NCBI GenBank assembly: GCA_016716765.1
Contig: JADJVA010000025.1
Span: 248,001 to 312,000 of the forward strand
DNA: 64,000 nt
Reading direction: 5' to 3'
DNA from: Bdellovibrionales bacterium
GTDB lineage: Bacteria; Bdellovibrionota; Bdellovibrionia; Bdellovibrionales; UBA1609
Of this stretch, positions 59,123 through 64,000 are shown piece by piece (within the stretch, counting starts at the first letter, position 1; each line of letters opens with the position of its first letter). Below the pieces are notes generated by a model. The model worked only from the letters and a program-made list of their open reading frames with translations. It was not told the origin of the DNA and ran no database searches. The translations under genes and the position numbers were made by a program.

Positions 59123-60016
59123 ATGACCACGACTGAAAATAAAATGACAATTGAGCAATTCTATAATCATCCGCCCAGCGCCGTCTGGAAATGCCTAACA
59201 GTACCTGAACTACACGCTAAATGGTGGGCCGCTGGCGATATTCGGGCCGAGGTCGGTCATAAGTTTGAACTTGAAATGGGCGCATGGGGAAAACAAAAGT
59301 GCGAAATTCTCGTGGTGGAAAAAGAAAAGCTTCTCAAATACATTTTTGCAGCTGGTGTTCTTGATACAACAATATCTTTCGAACTTTCTCCTGATATCAA
59401 CGGGACAAAACTTAAATTTACTCAAGAAGGATTCAATCTCGATAATCCAGCCTCTCGACAGGCCCTTGAAGGCATGGGACGTGGATGGCCTGGTCTTTTA
59501 AAAAATATTGATCGCACTCTTCATATGCACGAGTCACAGGAACGAATTGAAAAGAAAATTTTGTACAATGTGCCGCGCTCTCGCGTCTGGAAAGCAATCT
59601 CTAATTCAAAGGAGTTTGGTTCATGGTTTGGGATGGAGCTGAATGGACCCTTCAAAGCGGGCCAAACTATTTTCGGCCAAATCGTTCCGACAACTGTCGA
59701 TCCAGAAGTCGCTAAACTGCAAGAGCCTCACCGAGGAAAAAAAGTAGAACTGTTTGTCGATCAAATTGAACCAGAGACAAAATTATGTTTAAAATGGCAT
59801 CCGTTTGCAATGGATCCGAATGTTGATTATTCAAATGAACCCATGACGTTGATCACTTTTCTTCTTGAAGAAAAATCAGCGAACCAAACTCAACTGACAA
59901 TTACCGAAGAAGGTTTTGAAAATCTGCCACTTTCTCGTCGTGCAGACGCGATCAAAGCCAACGATGGAGGCTGGGCACATCAAATGATTTTACTACAAAA
60001 ATATTTGAATAAATAA
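59123..60016 (+). CDS. Tandem SRPBCC (AHSA1-like) protein, second module
   Basis: A 297-residue protein with two AHSA1-like domains (about 5-135 and 140-295): IEQFYNHPPSAVWKCLTVPE, LHAKWWAAGDIRAE; then IEKKILYNVPRSRVWKAISN and FGSWFGMELNGPF. An AAGGAG site precedes the ATG. Same two-domain architecture as the protein at 51668, but the sequences have diverged, so this is a parallel module rather than a recent copy. Confidence 0.88.
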   Translation: MTTTENKMTIEQFYNHPPSAVWKCLTVPELHAKWWAAGDIRAEVGHKFELEMGAWGKQKCEILVVEKEKLLKYIFAAGVLDTTISFELSPDINGTKLKFTQEGFNLDNPASRQALEGMGRGWPGLLKNIDRTLHMHESQERIEKKILYNVPRSRVWKAISNSKEFGSWFGMELNGPFKAGQTIFGQIVPTTVDPEVAKLQEPHRGKKVELFVDQIEPETKLCLKWHPFAMDPNVDYSNEPMTLITFLLEEKSANQTQLTITEEGFENLPLSRRADAIKANDGGWAHQMILLQKYLNK

Positions 60017-60098
60017 AAGTTCACCACGCAGTCAGTTGAGGCGTAAAAAACAATCCCTACTTATTGTAAGTTATTGAAATCATTTATGATTTTTTAAT

Positions 60099-60450
60099 TG
60101 GTGGAGGCGGGGGGAATTGAACCCCCGTCCGTAAGTGCTCCACTGTAAGGCGCTACATGCTTAGTCGATATTTTTAGTGGAACCAAAGTACTTCTACCGA
60201 CAAAATTACTTCGGCCCCTCCCCCAGAAAATTTAGATTAAAGGCCCTGGAGAAAACAGCCCTTAACCGAGGTAACTACAGTGACATCTCGCAGCTAGTGT
60301 TACCAACTAACTGGTCGACGTTGCAGCTTAATTAGGCTGCAAGTGCATAGTTGTCGTTAGCAACTAAAAAGTGCTCGTTTTTACGAGGTCCACGAGCGCC
60401 CCGGCATGCTCCTTAAGCTTCACTACCCACGTCGAAGCCATGTCGCCCCC
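60099..60450 (-). ncRNA. ssrA: tmRNA
   Basis: On the minus strand the 5' end GGGGGCG (from 60450) pairs with CGCCTCC next to an encoded ACCA (CCA at 60101-60099) to make the 7-base acceptor stem. The T-arm reads GGGGGTTCAATTCCCCC. The tag reading frame (60361 down to 60332) encodes ANDNYALAA and stops with TAA, after the typical TAGTT leading into the resume codon GCT. It rescues stalled ribosomes with SmpB. Its 3' end is a classic integration site for genomic islands. Confidence 0.97.
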
Positions 60451-60564
60451 AATTTGGAGTTTAGCGTCAACTTTCTTAGAGAGTGTCCTCAAGAGAGATG
60501 GTGAAAATTATCATACATTCCATTAATTGTCGACAAACCTATTTTCCTAAATGTAGGTAAGGGA

Positions 60565-61431
60565 ATGAATGAGTTTCCAGAAAAGGAAGGTGTTACGTTG
60601 AATTACATCCAATCTTCTTCGCGACCTAGCTTTATTTATGGCACTGCCTGGAAGGGTGAAGCCACGGCAGACTTGGTTAAATTGGCTCTATCTGCTGGGT
60701 TTTCAGCGATCGACACGGCCAATCAAAAAAAACACTATCGTGAGGACTATGTTGGATTGGCCCTTAAGGATCTATTTGATCAAGGTTTGGAGCGCTCCAG
60801 TCTGTTTTTACAGAGTAAATTTACTTTTGTGCAAGGTCAGGATCATCGAATTCCTTATGATCCTGATGCTTCATTTGCGGAACAAGTAAAAGATTCTTTT
60901 CAAAGTACTCTATCAAATTTGCATGCCGATTACCTGGATTCCTATTTGCTCCACGGGCCTCTTTCAAGGAATGGCATGACCGATGGCGATTGGGAGGTTT
61001 GGCAAGCAATGGAAGCTCTTTACGATGACGAAAAGACCCTAGCAATTGGACTCAGTAATGTGAGTGGGACGCATCTACGGCAGGTGATCGATTTAGGAAA
61101 AGTGAAGCCCAGTTACGTACAAAATCGCTGTTTTGCAGTCCAAGGCTGGGATCACGAAGTGAGATCTATCTGCAGAGAGAATGATATTTTGTATCAGGGA
61201 TTTTCTCTCCTGACAGCAAATCAGCAGGTTCTTGAAGATGCACGAATCCAAATGCTTGCAGATCGTTATGAAGTGACCCCTCAACAAATCATTTTTCGTG
61301 CTTCTCAACAAATGGGAATGATTCCTCTTACTGGGACTTCAAATGAAAAGCATATGCGGCAGGATCTGAGCTGCAGCGAATTTGAACTGAGCGATTCTGA
61401 AATCTTTCTTGTCGAAACCATATCAGGATAG
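60565..61431 (+). CDS. Aldo/keto reductase
   Basis: A 288-residue NADPH-dependent oxidoreductase of the TIM-barrel AKR family. The catalytic set is visible: Asp in FSAIDTANQ, Tyr in KHYREDYVG, Lys in LFLQSKF and His in DSYLLHGP. NADPH-binding GLSN and the late IPLTGTSNEKHMRQDL are present. Substrate unknown. Converges on the RND gene with two bases between stops. Confidence 0.88.
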   Translation: MNEFPEKEGVTLNYIQSSSRPSFIYGTAWKGEATADLVKLALSAGFSAIDTANQKKHYREDYVGLALKDLFDQGLERSSLFLQSKFTFVQGQDHRIPYDPDASFAEQVKDSFQSTLSNLHADYLDSYLLHGPLSRNGMTDGDWEVWQAMEALYDDEKTLAIGLSNVSGTHLRQVIDLGKVKPSYVQNRCFAVQGWDHEVRSICRENDILYQGFSLLTANQQVLEDARIQMLADRYEVTPQQIIFRASQQMGMIPLTGTSNEKHMRQDLSCSEFELSDSEIFLVETISG

Positions 61432-61433
61432 GA

Positions 61434-64000
61434 CTAACTCTCAAGTAACACTTTCCGACGTTTTGGGGCAAAGAGAAGATAAACACAGGGAACAACAAGA
61501 AGAGTGCAAAAGGTGGAGAACAGAACTCCACCTATCACGGTAAGAGCCATGGGAATCCTCGTCTCGGCGCCAGGCCCAAGAGCCAGCGCTGCCGGAACAG
61601 CGGCCGCCACAGTAGCGATAGATGTCATCAGAATGGGCCGCAATCGGACGGGGCAAGCCTCAATTAAGGCTTTTTTCAAATCGAGACCCTGATCCCTTTG
61701 ATGATTGGTAAATTCGACGAGCAAAATTGAATTTTTCTTAACAATACCCATCGTCAGCAAAATGCCAATAAGACTGTATACGTTTAAGCTTTGGCCCCCC
61801 AAGACCAACGCAATCAAAGAACCAATGAGACCAAAGGGAATGGCCAAGAATACGATCCACGGATCAGTAAAAGAATTAAATTGACTCGCAAGGACCATAT
61901 AGGCAACGACCAAGCCCAAGACCATGATAAAAATAGTATCCCAGAGTTTTTTCTGAGGAGTTTCAGAAAATCTCACGGAATACCCCTCAGGAAGAATTTT
62001 CTGGGCAACCTCCTTGATTTGATTAACAGCTGTTCCTTCTTTCACGCCCTGGGGTAAGGACGAGTCTACGCGAACTCCGCGGATTCGATTCTCGCGATAA
62101 ACAAATTGGGGAGACATAGAGGGCTTTAAATCTACAACTTGTTCCAAAGGAATTATCTCTCCTCTGTTGTTTCGAACGGACAGGTTTTGAATTTGCTCAA
62201 TCTGCTGGCGATCCTTCTGTTGAAGCTGCACAAAAATCTGAAATCTTTGGGAACCTTTCGTGTAGCTGGCAGGGGCTATGCCACCAAAAGTTGAGTTAAT
62301 AACACCGGCAACCTCCGCAATTTCAACCCCGGAGCGAGTCGCTTTCGCGCGATTAGGTATGACTTGGATTTCAGAAATACCAGATGCATCATCAGAACGA
62401 ATATCTTGAAGAAATCCCAACCGCTCGAATTCGGCCTTCAGTGTCTCATACAACTGAATCTGCTGACTTGGATCTGGTCCGCTGATCGAAAACTCAACGC
62501 CGTTACCCCTTCGTCCTCCCAAATTTGAACCAAACCGGTCTCGAAAAAAGAATCTGATCCCACTGATGGACTTGGATTTGGTCCGCAATTCCTCAATGAC
62601 CTCCGCCTGGGATTGCTTTCGAGCTCCTCGCTCTTTTAATACCACCATTGCGTTGCCTTTGTTTCCTTGCCCGCCCTGGCCAAAGCCACCCACGCTCACA
62701 AAGACTCGGTCGATAGAAGGGTGATTGAGAGCAAGGTCCTCAAACTGGCGCACCCGCTCATCCGTGTAACTCATTGATTTTCCGTTTGGAGCTTGAAAGG
62801 AAATTGAGATAACGCCTCTGTCTTGCGCTGGCACAAACTCCATATCCAAAAAGCGAAAGAGTCCTAAAGATCCAATTACGAGGAAAATCGACCCAAGAGA
62901 AACCTTCCATGGGTGATCGAGGACCTTGTCCAAAGTGGCCGCATAGAAATTTTGCAAGGAAAGCATGATCTGCTCAAATTTCTTTCCAAACCTCGTTGTT
63001 CGCTCACCGATGTTCAGCATTTGTGAACATCGCATCGGCGCCAGAGTTAATGATTCAAGACTAGAAAGAGCAATCGCAACTGAAATTGTGACCGCAAATT
63101 CAAAAAAGAATCGACCTTCAATGCCCTTCATGAAAGCGATAGGAGTAAAAATAGCAATGATTGCCAAGCTTGTGGCTACGACAGCAAAAGTGATCTCACG
63201 GCTGCCCTTGTAGGCGGCATTGACTCTGTCAAAACCCATTCGGGCGTATCTCACAATATTTTCCAATACAATGATCGCATCATCCACGACGACGCCGATA
63301 GCCAGTGCAAGTCCAAGCAACGAAAAAGTATTCAGAGTAAATCCCAGCTGATTTATGACAATAAAGGTCCCAACAATAGAGGTCGGTATGGCCAGTAAAA
63401 TATTTGCCGTTGCTGACCAAGATCCTAGAAAGATCCAACAAACGAGCGAAGTGAGGAAGGCGGAAAGAAGAAGAGTGAAAATCAATTCACTTACGCTCTC
63501 TCGAATGAACTGAGTTCGATCAAACATAACTTCCAATTTGATTCCATCAGGCAAATTTTTCTGAATGACAGAAATTTTCTCCTTGACCCGGTCAGAAGTC
63601 GCCACCGCGTTGACCCCGCGCTGTTTGCTAATCGCCATATTCATCGCCTGGCGGCCATTGATGCGAGAAATCCGACGAGTATTTTCAATACCCTCGTAGA
63701 CATTGGCGACATCTTTCAGCCTTATGGGAACAAAACTGGGACTTCCTCCGCGACGACTGATAATCAAGTTTCTGAAATCATCCACGTCAGAGATTTCACC
63801 CATAACCCGGATGACGTCCTCGTTGTCCTTATACTCCAACTTTCCGGCGGGTAACTCCTTGTGCTCGCGGCGGATACTTTCCACGATATCCTGAGACGTC
63901 AACTGAAACTGAGAGAGCTTTTTTGCGTCAAGATCGACTCGCAGCTGAGGCTCATGATACCCATATCCTCGAACCTCAGCGACCCCATCAATCGTGGCAA
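61434..64000 (-). CDS. RND efflux transporter inner-membrane subunit, C-terminal part
   Basis: At least 855 residues; the frame stays open to the window edge (it continues upstream of a TTG at 63902 with VRGYGYHEPQLRVDLDAKKL), so the N-terminus is outside. It is an AcrB/HAE1-type proton-driven pump. The TM4 proton-relay pair is visible in LAIGVVVDDAIIVLENIVRY, followed by FTPIAFMKGIEGRFF, and the second-half SLIGILLTMGIVKKNSILLV. The MexF/MdtB-like subfamily cannot be decided. Its periplasmic adaptor gene probably lies upstream (beyond 64000). Confidence 0.93.
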   Translation of the reverse strand, partial: ATIDGVAEVRGYGYHEPQLRVDLDAKKLSQFQLTSQDIVESIRREHKELPAGKLEYKDNEDVIRVMGEISDVDDFRNLIISRRGGSPSFVPIRLKDVANVYEGIENTRRISRINGRQAMNMAISKQRGVNAVATSDRVKEKISVIQKNLPDGIKLEVMFDRTQFIRESVSELIFTLLLSAFLTSLVCWIFLGSWSATANILLAIPTSIVGTFIVINQLGFTLNTFSLLGLALAIGVVVDDAIIVLENIVRYARMGFDRVNAAYKGSREITFAVVATSLAIIAIFTPIAFMKGIEGRFFFEFAVTISVAIALSSLESLTLAPMRCSQMLNIGERTTRFGKKFEQIMLSLQNFYAATLDKVLDHPWKVSLGSIFLVIGSLGLFRFLDMEFVPAQDRGVISISFQAPNGKSMSYTDERVRQFEDLALNHPSIDRVFVSVGGFGQGGQGNKGNAMVVLKERGARKQSQAEVIEELRTKSKSISGIRFFFRDRFGSNLGGRRGNGVEFSISGPDPSQQIQLYETLKAEFERLGFLQDIRSDDASGISEIQVIPNRAKATRSGVEIAEVAGVINSTFGGIAPASYTKGSQRFQIFVQLQQKDRQQIEQIQNLSVRNNRGEIIPLEQVVDLKPSMSPQFVYRENRIRGVRVDSSLPQGVKEGTAVNQIKEVAQKILPEGYSVRFSETPQKKLWDTIFIMVLGLVVAYMVLASQFNSFTDPWIVFLAIPFGLIGSLIALVLGGQSLNVYSLIGILLTMGIVKKNSILLVEFTNHQRDQGLDLKKALIEACPVRLRPILMTSIATVAAAVPAALALGPGAETRIPMALTVIGGVLFSTFCTLLVVPCVYLLFAPKRRKVLLES

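Overview
The window looks like a Gram-negative predatory-lineage or related bacterium of the Bdellovibrionota. This is an inference from gene content and style, not from a database hit. Supporting signs are moderate GC, an Omp85 outer-membrane protein, a signal-peptide alpha-2-macroglobulin paired with PBP1C, an RND pump, PilZ and GYF-TPR proteins, a tmRNA with tag ANDNYALAA, and a full carotenoid operon.

Layout. Bases 1-14.2 kb are conserved housekeeping DNA, nearly all on the + strand: the end of ppx/gppA, a DUF192 protein, a LysM lipoprotein, rho, prfA, prmC, murA, a 977-residue TPR protein and serS, followed by tRNA-Ser(TGA). Bases 14.6-18.5 kb are mixed: an XRE repressor with a membrane protein, a broken Phd-type antitoxin, an archaeal-type aspartyl-tRNA synthetase behind a structured leader, a truncated acetyltransferase and an HD-domain protein. 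At 18.5-21 kb lies a tight three-gene unit, a duplicated DUF1538 membrane protein plus two PII-like proteins. Bases 21-24.7 kb (minus strand) hold an Omp85 protein and small accessory enzymes. Bases 24.8-32.6 kb (minus strand) hold alpha-2-macroglobulin and a frameshifted pbpC. Bases 32.95-39.9 kb are an overlapping carotenoid operon (crtE, two ABC-transporter genes, a membrane hydroxylase, crtI, crtB, crtYcd, crtZ). It ends directly against an IS3 remnant.

Bases 40-60 kb are an accessory region ending at the 3' end of ssrA (tmRNA, 60.1-60.45 kb). It carries a TMEM175 relic, pirin, a TetR/cupin pair, an AbiE toxin-antitoxin pair with two inverted repeats in its promoter, a decayed IS3 element, a dense minus-strand run of small enzymes (GNAT, VOC, GFA, class D beta-lactamase, CYTH, nucleotidyltransferase), and five SRPBCC proteins. 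Two of those SRPBCC proteins sit in parallel ArsR plus tandem-SRPBCC modules with palindromic operators. Several short repeat families are scattered here, including copies of the last 9 bases of ssrA in the same orientation. The window ends with an aldo/keto reductase and a partial RND transporter.

Four genes (pbpC, TMEM175, a PhnB-like gene and an SRPBCC gene) are each broken by a single-base indel; three of the four lie in homopolymer runs. This could be real decay or residual long-read sequencing error and should be settled before the genes are called dead.
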